The notes beneath the pieces are model-generated. The model was not told the origin of the DNA and ran no database searches. It saw only the letters and a list, made by a program, of their open reading frames with translations. DNA of 64,000 bases from Prosopocoilus inquinatus (lineage: Eukaryota > Arthropoda > Insecta > Coleoptera > Lucanidae). Location: the NCBI GenBank assembly GCA_036172665.1, contig CM069875.1:24831806-24895805 (forward strand), given 5' to 3'. The position numbers were made by a program, and so were the translations under genes. Positions 35,991-46,829 of the stretch are shown piece by piece (the first letter of the stretch is position 1; each line of letters starts with the position of its first letter).

Positions 35991-36214
35991 GGTTCTCGCT
36001 GCAATCAAAAACAATTTGCACAAAAATTTTTCTAAAATCTTTCATTATGCTTTGACAGCAAGCATGGCCGCCTTGCATGGGGAACTTATTAGAAGCAAAT
36101 CCCGCTTCAATTTGTCCACCCTACTGCAATGTCAGGTCAAAAAGCGATAGTAAGATGTCGCTATTTTATCTGTTTAAAATTTAAACATCGGCATAAATAT
36201 TGTCGATGCAGTAG

Positions 36215-36354
36215 AAACTGAAGGTGCTGACTTCTTCACTTCCTTGATAAGTTTATCTGCCAGGTATTATCCTTGGAAATCATTGTATCGATAACAGTGT
36301 CCAAGGATACTACCTGGCAGATAAATTTATCCATAGGTGAAGAAATTGGGCCTT
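36215..36354. mobile_element. Small foldback MITE
   Basis: CTTCTTCACTT...GATAAGTTTATCTGCCAGGTA (about 36230-36272) is mirrored by TACCTGGCAGATAAATTTATC...GGTGAAGAA (about 36311-36345). The outer parts AAGGTGCTGA and TTGGGCCTTA are less well matched. No target duplication confirmed. Confidence 0.6.
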
Positions 36355-37628
36355 AGTAAAGTTATCATTAAACATACCAGGGTCATTTACAGTGTTGTTA
36401 CCATTAGCTAGAGCAATATTACTGTCATTAGTAGTCCTGACTTGGTTTATCAGTATTTGCCCTGCAGCTTTAGACTTGGGATTAAAATCTTACCATTTAT
36501 GATCACTTAACAACCATTGTATTTCAGATGTTGATGGTTTGTACATGGTGTTCCTTTTTGTAATTTTAAGTCTCTAGTAACTACCGTCTTCGAATAAACT
36601 TATCTGCTACAGCAGTGAAATAAAACTAAATTAGATCCTTGAGTATTATCTACTTGGGGCTATGTGGCTGAAACTACTTGCATGATGTATGAAGATAAGC
36701 CGACCTCCTGAGGAATCACCTTGGGCCGTTCTGGGCGAGCGGATCGTTTTGCTTATCTGCAAGTCGTAAGATACAAGCTCGATTTATTGCCGATCGCAAT
36801 AGTATTGGCGTTCTACTTTCTGACGGACGACGGACTATTGAGATTTTACGACGAACGCCGTTGTTTCAAATTCTGCCGGCTTCCGCAGTATGTTTATCCG
36901 GAATCAATAAGCAGCGGTGTTTCAATAAGAAATGCAATTTTAAACGCATTAGTGGCAGACGGTGGCTCGTGTCCTGTTCTCTTCGTATTATTTATATAAA
37001 TGGCTTTGTAATAGAAAGCTCAGGTCTTTTCAGAAATGTTGTTTAAGTTATTTAATGGAACGTGGGGTTTTAATCTATAAAAATGTCAACCATCTTCCTT
37101 ACACAAGAACTATTTTTCAAATTGATCGTTATCAGAGAGTCGAGACAAAAACTGAACAAAAGTATTTATTTCAAATATCTCAAAGAAAGATGTTTCGAGT
37201 TGAATTCTCTAGTTAGAATCATACACGGGTATCCATCAATTATTGTAGCCTTAGGTGGCTGCAGAATCATATATTACAGCCAACATATTACAGCGTTGGG
37301 TGGCAAAAAGCTGCATCGAATCACTAGATAAACCGTAACGTGTGCACATAGAACGAGGCAGGGCAGTTCTTACCTGCGTATAGGGATTTCCAGAAGTTGA
37401 CTTGTTGTCGTCACCAAGGGACACGGCGGGATACCATCGGCAGATTCTAGAGAGAGAGGGCGTGGAATAAAAGATGGAAATTCACAAAAAAAAGTAGTAT
37501 ATTTGGAAAAAAAACAAAAGACCGGGAGGCGCCAACTGGAGTATGTGAACACCACGGTATCTAATACAATTCCAACCCAAGATTAACCCCCGTTTTAATA
37601 AAGGCGGAAAATGTCCAAGACAAAAATT
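36355..37628. other. Unassigned DNA, some coding-like traces
   Basis: The minus strand at about 36345-36545 is nearly open (a methionine at 36545, one stop) but has no motif I recognise. The plus frame at 36721-36999 is likewise unrecognised. The rest holds nothing definite. Confidence 0.3.
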
Positions 37629-37692
37629 CATAAGCAAAAAAAAATACGAATTTTTGGTAAGTAGCGATAAAAGTAGCGTTAATGTTAAAGTT
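37629..37692. repeat. 63-bp direct repeat, left copy
   Basis: Starts CATAAGCAAAAAAAAATACG and ends AGCGTTAATGTTAAAGTT. Matches 38174-38236 with a few differences and flanks the 481-bp insertion between them. Confidence 0.8.
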
Positions 37693-38173
37693 GTTTGATC
37701 CCGCGTCATTTTGCGATTAGGCGTCATCATACGACCAAGTTGGAAGTCAAGTGTCTTGAGGACCTTTGAGTAATGCAAAGATATGGGAATCGCCTTTTAC
37801 TTATGACCGTTTCGTCGGAAATTCGCGTTTTGGGATTATTAAGATTTATTTGAATAAAACGCTTCACGTCCTTAGTTTTGCATATTTGTTTGGGTGCCTC
37901 ACGACGAGAATTTATTGGTTTGCTTGATTAATTTTTGTAAAGCTTTTAGTCGGATCCGTCAATTAGTTAGTTTTGCACTTACGTCACGCTTACTTAATGT
38001 CAAAGTTTGGTCGCGATGATTTATCATACATTTGATATTTTTAAAATTTTTTTGGATTAAAATGCACACCCGTTTGAGAAGTTAAGCCCGGCACACATTG
38101 TTCGTTTTTTTGACCATTCTCTCACTTTATATAGTAATTGTGTTGATTTGGACATTTTTAAATGAAACTCAGT
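37693..38173 (+). mobile_element. Second copy of the LTR-like repeat's 3' part
   Basis: Nearly identical to 32893-33373 (for example CGTCATTTTGCGATTAGGCG and AATGAAACTCAGTCAT). The first copy extends 600 bp further upstream, so this is a partial copy. It sits exactly between two 63-bp direct repeats. Confidence 0.65.
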
Positions 38174-38236
38174 CATAAGCAAAAAAAATATGAATTTTCG
38201 GTAAGTAGCGATAAAAGTAGCGTTAATGTTAAAGTT
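38174..38236. repeat. 63-bp direct repeat, right copy
   Basis: See left copy. Differences: TACG to TATG and TTTTTGG to TTTTCGG, plus one A-run length change. Confidence 0.8.
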
Positions 38237-39626
38237 AGGTTGGTGTTTATAAAATATTGAACTCTAGTTCTTGAATCGACTTAAACGTTAACAAAAATAT
38301 AACAATTACGGATGACAAAAATTACCGGTCGAAGAAAAAAATTAAGTATTGAATTTAATAAAAACAGTTGTAACAGTTGAATTGCCTTGACTGATACAAA
38401 GTAAGGCATGAATTAGACAACCAAAGCTGCAGGTCGGTTACGAGAACAAACGGTACCTTGTGAGACGAGTCCGTAGCTAATTAGCGATGAACAATCCGGA
38501 GCGTTGAAGAAAAAAATATACCTTGTTGGCAGGACCTACGACGATATATGGAGAATCGTCCCCGAGGTTTCTTCGAAAATCGTCCTCAAAGTACGATACC
38601 AGCCTTCTGCAGGAAACAATGCGGCTTAAACAGTGTTCGAAACTTAACTTTGAAAGGACAGACTTCTTTACGACGGATTTGTACCGAATGTTTAACGGAT
38701 CGGGTGGGATAAAATTGTTATCGTAATCGGAAGCGGGATACGACTTGTCTACAATGGCAAGAAAAACTTTTAAGTAAGACATCAAGAAAAGAAAGAAAAG
38801 AACTCACCAAGTCAGTTCCAACACGATCCAAAAATAACTGACCTTGACACCAAGAATGTTTCATCAGCGAAGAAGAATAATGCGCTCTGAGGGAAGGTGA
38901 TTACGTCAATCAAAAATAGCTTCAACAGCTGTTAAGGTTTTAGTACGCCCACACATAACGTGTTCTCCAAATCGCAGACAGATTCACACTTAACTGCAGG
39001 CGGAAAGAAGGTGCGGAGCCGGGAGGAAATCAGGGCTACCATTCGTCTAACAGAAAGATTTATTACAAATACAGGCGACTTCAACCGTAACGTAAAAAAG
39101 TTGAAGAGGTGGCAACATTGAGGAAGGAACATGGCCATGCGTTTGATAAAAAAAAGTTATGAAGACGTTTTGGTCGAAAACTCGATGTTGCGGTTAAAAT
39201 GGAGAGTAAAACTCGCTCAGTATAAGCAGTAAAACGGTTAGAAGCCAACCTAAGTAAACATGGGGCGAAAGATTTGGAAAAAGTTTGAATTCTGGTCGGC
39301 TATGGTAATTAAAAACCCAAGAGGAAAATGGACGGGTTTAGGTGACAAAGCGCGACTAGTGTCATGCAGCTGAGACAAACTGGGCCCGTAACAAATTGTT
39401 TATTCGTACTTTGCATAGTTGAATTAAAACTTCAAATATTGAAGAAATTCTTGTTCATGAATTAAATGTTTAATTACAATTTGAATCAATAATTAGTTAA
39501 AAATGGTTGCTTCCACAGCCACGCAGGACTACAATAACTGATGGACACCCATTATTTCCAATATTAACGTACAGTTGAAAGTGTTTCACAGTTTGTCTAC
39601 CTTTGAAACCTCAGAGAGGGAATGTA
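38237..39626. other. Unassigned DNA
   Basis: A minus-strand frame of 102 codons (38477-38785) looks protein-like in composition but carries no motif I recognise. The remainder holds nothing definite. Confidence 0.3.
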
Positions 39627-39634
39627 TAGATATG

Positions 39635-39774
39635 TAGAGTCCGACCGAAGATTCGGTTTCAGTTTCGGTCGGTTTTGGCGGTAAATACGTCGTTCAGCCA
39701 CAGTGTATGTGTTTGGGGCCGAAATTGGCCGAAACTGAAACCGAAACGGAAACAGAATCTTCAGTCGGACTCTG
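39635..39774. mobile_element. hAT-type MITE with perfect 8-bp target duplication
   Basis: A 140-bp foldback: TAGAGTCCGACCGAAGATTC at the left is mirrored by GAATCTTCAGTCGGACTCTG at the right. TAGATATG occurs on both sides (39627-39634 and 39775-39782). An 8-bp duplication with TAGAG/CAGAG-type ends is diagnostic of hAT. Intact flanks suggest a recent insertion. Confidence 0.85.
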
Positions 39775-39782
39775 TAGATATG

Positions 39783-40718
39783 TAAGAGAGACAGAAAGGA
39801 TCTTTACACGTTCTAACCCTTGCATTTTTCTTACCTAGAACTCTAATTCCAAAATTCTGACTCAAACTGCAAATCTTTCCAAAACTTTAGACCCGATGAA
39901 TCTTTTAAGCTAATCTGTGCAAGACTCGACTCACAATTTCCTTGTTATTTGTTTTTCTGGATTGGGCTATTGGGCTGACGCTACATTACAGATTGTCTCA
40001 GTATCTTTGTTGTCACAGTTTTGCTTAATTAAGTTTTATTTATTACTTTTTGTAGTAGAGTTATGTAATCCTGAATCTTTTTATAAATTCAGGTAAAAAA
40101 GTACCTAATGAATGAGATAAAATTTGACTACGCGAGAAAATGTATGCACGAAAAAAGCATGTTATGGCCGCGTTTCGAATGGTGGGGATTATCTTGTCTT
40201 GTCTTTTTGACGTTTTTGATGTGGTGACATCTTCTTCTAAAGAGCAGAGCATTGCCTATGTGTAGTTATGTGGCGATGGGAATGAATACAATCCACTAAA
40301 TGGGGTCCTTGTTTTGAGAAATTTATACAGTGATAACAAGTTAATCTCCTTTTTAATAGTGTAACTTTTAAATGCCTTAAGTGCGAATTTTATTTTGAAG
40401 AAATAGAACCTGAAACCTTTATAATGGGAAAGTAAAAGCAACTTATTTATATAAAAATTTTCTCTAAATGTATACAAAGACACAAATTACACTTCATTAT
40501 TGGAATTTCCAAAATTGAAAACAAAATTCAGGATATTTTTGACACAAAAAAAAGAAAAATTTCAAAATTAACGCAGACCATTTAGAAGTTACACTCTTCA
40601 ATTATTTTGAACGTTATAGTTAAAGGCGGGACTTTTTCGGAATAATTTTCGTTCAGAGGAGGTTAAATTTTAAAAGAACGTGTTATTATTTTAAATGGAA
40701 CTTTTGAAAACGAGTTTA
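39783..40718. other. Unassigned AT-rich DNA
   Basis: No gene or repeat boundary recognised. Confidence 0.4.
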
Positions 40719-41310
40719 TACAGGGAAGGGCAAAAGTATGGAACCGGCTTAATAGCTCGAAAACTGTTTGACGCATCTATTTGAAATTTGGTATGTGATT
40801 TAGAATCAATATGACTATCTTATTAATTTGTTTCGATTGTTTATCTGCTCTTATTTCAAAGTTACAACGCCTACTTGATCTTTTTTAAATGACAACCTGT
40901 CGATTTTTTTCGTTTATTTAATAGTTCCTTTAATCATCTAAATAACCATATAAAAATATTTATGTATTGCATAAGAAAATTTTGGAAAAGAGAACGTTTC
41001 AATGAAAACATTAGAAAAAGTGGTTTACGTTGATATTCGGTATAATGTCACGATAAGGATTTAATTTTGGCCTAAAATTAATAATTATAAAATGTAAAGG
41101 AGTCGCGACGAAATATTTCCGCGAGGAATAAAGTAGAACAATTAAGACAGCAATCTTGCGAAATCTAAGCTACAAGCGGTTCACGTTTCATAACAAAACA
41201 TCGGTGGCACGCGCTATATGTGGGACAAATTAGGTGACGAAAGGAGAACACAGAAACATGTCATAACAGTCGAATAGACAGATTTTCGCCTATATAACGT
41301 ACGGAAGAAG

Positions 41311-41817
41311 ATGGGAAGGCAGTCGAACCCGACTCCGGTAGGCTTAGTGCCTACTGTAAGAAGGGCAGCCGCCCTCGCAGTCGAACCAGCCGACGACTCA
41401 AGTAGGCCTAGTGCCAACTTCCCCAGGAGGACCTTCCTCACCGACGCCGTGCAACCGCCACCCGCATCAGGACGCTGCCCGTTCCACGGTGGCATCCTCA
41501 CCGACACTTTGCCGCCGCCACCCTCATCAGGACGCTACCGTTTCCAAGAAGGATCATCATCATCGACGCCTCGCTGCCGCCACCCTCATCAGGACGCTGC
41601 CCGTTCCACGGAGGCATCCTCACCGACGCCGTGCTGTCGCCACCCTCATCAGGACATCTCATCGCAATTGCTGCAGCCCTCGAGATTGCCCTGGATCCGG
41701 TTAGCCGAATCGTCGGGTCTCTCTCAACCCCAGCACAGAGGGATTCCTCATCCTCGCTGTCGCAGCCGACCCGTCGCGATTACGATAATCACGAAAACGC
41801 ATCCCCCGCACATTTAA
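41311..41817 (+). other. Proline-rich open frame inside the solo LTR, doubtful
   Basis: A 168-codon open frame begins just downstream of the LTR's TATA-like box. It is rich in proline, serine, arginine and histidine, and is dominated by a minisatellite. A second frame is also open for about 97 codons, as expected for GC-rich repeats. It has no domain I know. It may be an artefact of composition, or a short leader protein of the retroelement; I favour artefact. Confidence 0.25.
41455..41660. repeat. GC-rich minisatellite, four units of 60-62 bp
   Basis: CCGCCACCCTCATCAGGACG recurs at 41455, 41515, 41577 and 41637 (last and first with changes), with CCGTTCCACGG...GGCATCCTCACCGAC between. Markedly GC-rich in an AT-rich window. 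Confidence 0.8.
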
Positions 41818-42326
41818 AGATCGTCCGCCGATAGATAATAATATTCATTAAATAAAGGTATACATTGTTTTGGTAAACTATGTTTTCAAGCTCTACCACT
41901 GAGAACCCGCTACCTACCCCTAACCACGTGACAATATATTTTCATGCTTTTAACTTCAACTTTAATAAAAGTTGCCTGAAAAACAGCCCATAATCTTGTG
42001 ACCTTTTAGTTTTTTTGTTAAAACTAGTATTTTTGTCGAATATCAACCAATAAACCACTTTTTTTTTAACTTTTTCAGTCAAACGTTATTTTTATGTAGT
42101 CGTTTAGAGAATTGAACGAACTATTAAATAAAGAATAGAAATCAGCAGGTTGTCATTAAAAAGAAATCAAGTAGGCGTTGAATCTCAGAAACAAGAGCAT
42201 ATAAACAATTGAAATAAATTGATTATATAGGTCTTACTGACTGTAAATCACACACCAAATTTCAAATAGATACGTCAAACAGTTTTTGAAATATTAAACC
42301 GGTTCCATAGTTCCACTTTCCCTGTA

Positions 42327-43137
42327 TATAGATAAGCATACGAAATAAACTGAAACGATTATTTTTCTGTTAACAATAAAATAAATAATATTATTCTAAT
42401 TTTACATATACATTTTCGATTTTAAATTTCCATTTATTTTTTTAACATGAGTATGTATTTGTATATCACTCATTTATATGCATATATTTTTTGATAGAAC
42501 AATAGATAACTGAACAAATGAACAGTAATTATTTAATTTTGCGTTTTATAATATTTATAACTAATATTATAACATTAATGTTTTATGTTTTACGAGCGCT
42601 CTATTACTATCTTGCTCTAAACAAATTTTCTCTTTAATGTTTTCAGGTGTTAATAAAAATAGAATGCCATCTCTCACAGTTTATCTCTACATTTTTTATT
42701 TTCAGTAACTGAGTATTTAAGTACTTCTTACTGATAAATAGTTTCAAATCATGAACATATTTTAAAACGAATAATTTTTTTGTGATTCAGAAATTCAAAG
42801 TTGTATTTTTAGGCCTCAAACAAAGGAGTGCGTGTAGTAGGTCTAGTTAATATGTAAAATAACGCATGAAATTAATTAAGATAATCGAACCTGTGTCAAT
42901 GTAGTATGTCTTTTTTTTAACTTGTAAAGAATTTGTAATTAGAATGTACTTTAGAATACAAAATAATCAAATTTAAATAAAACCTTGTTAACTTAGGTGT
43001 GACTTTGATAGCTAAATACATACATGAAATATAATAAAACTGGAATATGAATTTAAAACGAGAACTTTCTTAGATGTAGGCCTAACCCTCTATAGAAATT
43101 CATTCGTTTTACCAGAACCGCTTACTCGGGTCCTGAG
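42327..43137. other. AT-rich DNA
   Basis: Nothing recognised. Confidence 0.4.
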
Positions 43138-43437
43138 CTACGGTAGTTTGCAATCTTGCACGTGCGGACGGGGATTGGAAACCCATTTTTCATCCTCTAT
43201 TGTCACCAATTCTTTTAGACAATCCGTACAAGGTTGGATCTTGATTGTCTTTGTTGGTAACGTTTCTGGTTTAGTAAAAAGCCAGAAATCGATTTTCTAA
43301 TTAGTTTTCCACGGTTGCTCGAATGGTGTCTCACCTGTACTTTCAGAATTGTCGAAAATGTTTCGCATCTTTCTTTCTTCCTGGTTTTTACTCTCCTTGG
43401 GCTTCAAATGAATGAAAATTTTATTAGCGAGAATATA
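43138..43437 (-). pseudogene. Unrecognised decayed reading frame
   Basis: About 98 codons stay open on the minus strand apart from one TAG at 43297-43299. The reading contains HLKPKESKNQEERKMRNIFD, ESTGETPFEQPWKTN-stop-KIDFWLF, and QPCTDCLKELVTIEDEKW followed by NPRPHVQDC, ending at a TAG at 43138-43140. The charged, low-AT codon character and a C-x2-C ... H-x3-C arrangement (possible zinc-binding) look like true protein. It may be the last exon or tail of a transposon protein. Function unknown. Confidence 0.4.
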
Positions 43438-44311
43438 ACAATATATTTTTAAAAAAACGTAAAATTTAGTTTAATACAATTTAGAAAAAATTAAATACAA
43501 AAAAATATAATAAACAAATCAAACAATTTTCTTCTTAATTAAGATCGAATGAAATTTTGAAATATTAACTAAAAATTTTACAATCAACAAGTAATAATTC
43601 AAGATAACAAAAAAGAAGTTAAATACCACTAAAAGTATAGCTTTAATATAAAAAAATACTTTTCTTTATACGAAAAATAGATTTTTGTTTCAACTCACAA
43701 ACGCTGACTTTCTTGAAACAGAATTTATTTAATAAAATAGAAAAATTCGCTTAGGACCACATTGAGTACAAAAAACACACCGTGAAAAATTGGTATCTTC
43801 ATTTGCGATATTAATTTCAAACTGAGGAAACTGATTAAAAAAACTTTACAATAAAAAAAAAACTCAACGAGGAACGGAGCGCATACTAAATTTGGTCAAG
43901 AGCCACTGCACCAGAATGATAGCAGTACGTCTCCTATCCAAATTTTTATGCATTTTCTCTCGATTAGATTCTTGCGTAAGTGGGGCATCAGATGTTGCAT
44001 TTGCTATGCAAAAATACCATTAAGTGAGTGCATAAATTAGGTTCAATCCGTAATTTCGGCCCCATTCTTCTGCGGACACGCGCCGTGGCGACCTTACACG
44101 TTATGATTCATCATAATAGTTAATTACAACAAGTTTTTATAAAAGCAATCCATCACTGCGTACTGAATATCTGATTCTTCACACACGCAGAGTAATTATT
44201 TTTTCAAAATTGGTCACCTGTCTACTAAAACCGACTAAAACCAACTTTTCTTAAAGATCACAGCTCTCTCTCTTTCTCTCTAAGAGGTGTAAAAAGGTAT
44301 AACCGCATCGC
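43438..44311. other. AT-rich DNA
   Basis: Nothing recognised. Confidence 0.4.
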
Positions 44312-44434
44312 TTAAACTTAAATTTTGAACGAATTCTATCCACCAGAAGATGTCGTGGAATTATCTAGTCCGTTTGTTTATTTCATGCGACTAAGGTGAC
44401 CACTCAGCATTCTTTCTCGTGGTTTTGCAGCTGC
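44312..44434. repeat. Dispersed 123-bp repeat, copy 1
   Basis: From TTAAACTTAAATTTTG to GGTTTTGCAGCTGC, over 95 percent alike by eye to 46522-46644. TTGCAGCTGC at the end is not followed by shared sequence. Confidence 0.75.
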
Positions 44435-45199
44435 GAGTATTGGCAAGGACAAAATTTTACCCTGATCTCTTTTTGGTACAAAAATACAAAAATACTAGCT
44501 TTGTCTTAAACCGCGTCTCGCAAAATATTTAAACAACTTTGGAGTAACATTTCCTTACTTATTAAAAAAAAAAAAACAATGAGTCCCAATTGTACACGGT
44601 GTATTTAGTATTTCAAGATTGCTACGTCTTGCGATTTGTCTCTTTTTAATTAATAAATTTTTCTGTATAGAATTCCGGTTTCTTATAAACCTATTTTATC
44701 CCGTATAAAAATCAATATTACACGCTATTTGTTCTTATTGAACTTTTATATTCTCAGTTTTAATCAATTAAATCTGTTATTTTTTTAATTTGGAAAAAAT
44801 TTAAAGTCTCTTTACAAGCTTTTCCCCGTTAAGAGGATGTATATTTTGATTCAAAAATATTCTCAATCAGATTAGCATTGATAATGAGTTGTGTAATTAA
44901 GCAACGCTTTATATTTTGTTGACATTTTTTAATGTCTTTGTAAACAAGAAAATGAGTTACTATTTTTTTAAATTTCTCTCTGGATAAAATTAAAATTCCT
45001 AAAGGTCGTCTATGTTTACACAGCAAAATAATTTAATACCAGAGCAGCGAATTCAAAGGTAATAAGGCATAAAAGCTAATAATATTAGATGAGCAATTCC
45101 GAAAGTACAAAGGCGAGTTACTTACTCATCATAAAAAATCACAGCGTTTCGTCCTAAGATTGCTGGCCGACGAAAGCATAAATAACTTTCATCCTACAT
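44435..45199. other. AT-rich DNA
   Basis: Nothing recognised. Confidence 0.4.
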
Positions 45200-45480
45200 T
45201 AGCCAAATTCGCGGAAAACTCGCGTTGCTGAAATTACGTGGGTTAATACTTTTTTTTTCGGCGGAGATTTAGCTCTCAAAGTCGTTTAGGGGGGGCACGC
45301 AAATGAAAAGGAATGCCGTTCATATTACTCGGCTGGCCGAATTACGGCCAGCGGGTCGCAGTTTTAGTGATTTATACAATTTTCGATGGTAATTAAGAAT
45401 AATTACTTGAAACAAATGGTGCTTCGGTTGAAAACGGTCGCATTTATCTGGAATTTATTGCAGTGTAACAACCTTGTTTT
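45200..45480. promoter_or_regulatory. GC-richer unique island, candidate regulatory DNA
   Basis: Contains GGCTGGCCGAATTACGGCCAGC (an imperfect palindrome), TAATTAAGAATAATTAC and CGATGG words, without coding potential or repeat similarity. Inference only. Confidence 0.2.
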
Positions 45481-46299
45481 GGATCAATAAGACCTGATAT
45501 GAATTTGGATGATTCACAGAGATATCCATTCTAATGTTTCTTCGTTTTATTTTTCTATTTTTTATTCTAAAATAAAACAAAACAACGAATACTCATTTGA
45601 AAAAATGACTCCTTTATTATCTTCTTTAATCGATGATATCATATACTTTGCCTGTTTTTAAATTTTTCAAAATGTGGATTAATTGAAAATCTATAAAACC
45701 TACCTACATTCCATTTATGTGTCTGCAAATATGCTCTGCACAATTGCTTCCCGCTAACGTCTCCTTATGAACTCTACAGTTATTTAGAAGCCATGGCTTT
45801 CCAAAGTAGGCGCTGACACCTCTGGAGGGAGGCACTACTGACTTGGATCAGTGAAAGAGTTTAGGACCGAATGGATAAAATCAAATATTTGATGGCATTG
45901 TTCCGAAATGCCAAATACAACCTACGAGAGTTCTTTACTTATGTATTCGAAGAAAAATGGTCTTTTTTACTCGTACTTCTTCGTAAGTGGAAAATTTCTT
46001 TCTGCGCAGCTCTCTTTTCATTTCTAAGTAAGGTGGTAATCGTTGTAGGTCAGGTCTGAATTACAGGACTGTAGCCTATTTTGTACAGGGCTTGACCTGA
46101 CTTCTCTGTATGGGCAAGAGCAGCATAGTTTTTCTCTTCTCTTTTTTGAAGGATTCATTCAAGCGCTCTAAAATTGTAGCATAGTATTATCTCGTTACGG
46201 AAACATCATCTTTTTTTGTAATTAATTTGTCCCAAACAACAGTCAAACAGTCACTATGAGTTTCACGGTCAACGGATACCCCAAGCTCCTTTTGTTATA
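45481..46299. other. Unassigned DNA
   Basis: A 62-codon frame (45871-46059) has no known motif. Confidence 0.35.
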
Positions 46300-46390
46300 A
46301 TCACGTGGAATTGCTTGGACTCAGGTTCATAGCCATTGACCCAAGTTTATTCTCCATCATTTCAACTCAATATTCTATTCTCGATCATGG
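46300..46390 (-). pseudogene. Mariner transposase scrap
   Basis: On the minus strand GE-stop-TWVNGYEPESKQ matches the mariner signature GDETW-Y-YEPESKQQ around the first catalytic aspartate. Only about 30 codons survive. It is unrelated in position to the larger mariner at 59.2-60.0 kb. Confidence 0.55.
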
Positions 46391-46397
46391 ATGACTC

Positions 46398-46770
46398 CAA
46401 CCATTTCGCCAAGCTGATTCTTTTTTAGACGCGCATATATCAATACTAACTTTTTGATTGCTTTATTAGTTCTGATATGGTCATCTCAATAGGGGTAGGC
46501 CATGGGTAATAATAATAATTTTTAAACTTAAATTTTGGACGAATCCTATCCACCAGAATATGTCGTGGAATTATCTAGTCCGTTTGTCTATTTCATGCGA
46601 CTAAGGTGACCACTCAGCATTCTTTCTCGTGGTTTTGCAGCTGCAACCATTTCTGCAAGCTGATTCTTTTTTAGACGCGCATATGTCAATACTAACTTTT
46701 TGATTTTTTTATTAGTTCTGATATGGTCACCTCGGTAGGGGTAGGCCGTGGGTAATAATAATAATTTTTA
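46398..46770. repeat. A-B-A duplication containing the 123-bp repeat copy 2
   Basis: Segment A (46398-46521: CAACCATTTC...GCTGATTC... to GGGTAATAATAATAATTTTT) recurs at 46645-46770, with B (46522-46644, the dispersed 123-bp repeat) in between. The TAATAATAATAA end resembles the 3' tail of a non-LTR retrotransposon, so this may be a 3' end with an internal tandem duplication. Confidence 0.6.
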
Positions 46771-46829
46771 TTGACTGCATTCCTAACATACATACACTAG
46801 TAGCATATCTCTTTACCTAACTAAATTAG

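Larger units (their letters stand above)
34887..36173. mobile_element. Hammerhead retrozyme-like element, locus 4, head-to-head inverted tandem
   Basis: The largest and best preserved locus, 1287 bp, with an exact 12-bp target duplication TTAAAATTTAAA (34875-34886 and 36174-36185). Left of about 35347 the monomers lie on the minus strand (hammerhead cleavage sites exactly 312 bp apart); right of it they lie on the plus strand (again exactly 312 bp). Copies are nearly identical, implying recent insertion. The inversion joint reads CGCATTTG then TCCAGAGG, placing it about 2 bases from the self-cleavage point of the plus-strand unit. No protein is encoded. Confidence 0.85.
41046..41933 (+). mobile_element. 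Solo LTR
   Basis: Begins TGTCACG and ends CGTGACA, with TATA at 41041-41044 and 41935-41938 as a probable 4-bp target duplication (one flanking A on each side). Inside are a TATA box-like TATATAAC at 41291-41298 and a polyadenylation signal AATAAA at 41851-41856, in the order expected for U3-R-U5. No internal retroelement region lies next to it, so it is a recombined solo LTR. Family not recognised. Confidence 0.6.
40721..42324. mobile_element. Long-TIR Tc1/mariner-type MITE, interrupted by a solo LTR
   Basis: Arms of about 320 bp (40721-41040 and about 42025-42324) start CAGGGAA on both strands and share long blocks such as AACTGTTTGACG and ACGCCTACTTGAT. TA flanks both ends (40719-40720 and 42325-42326). 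No transposase frame. The centre is occupied by an LTR. Confidence 0.75.

Noticed and set aside
34844..36150. Repeated open frames of 65-106 codons on both strands, looking like a small gene family
   Set aside because: They recur because the hammerhead monomer recurs. Both strands are open, starts are inconsistent, and RNA-structure conservation explains the sequence better.
34887..36173. CRISPR-like or simple satellite array
   Set aside because: Units are 312 bp, contiguous, inverted in the middle and bounded by a 12-bp target duplication. There are no spacers, and the context is eukaryotic.
38477..38785. 102-codon minus-strand gene
   Set aside because: Protein-like composition, but no homologous pattern recognised and no neighbouring exon structure seen. 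Left as unassigned.
41311..41817. Proline-rich protein gene
   Set aside because: It lies inside a probable solo LTR, is mostly minisatellite and is open in two frames, so composition explains it.
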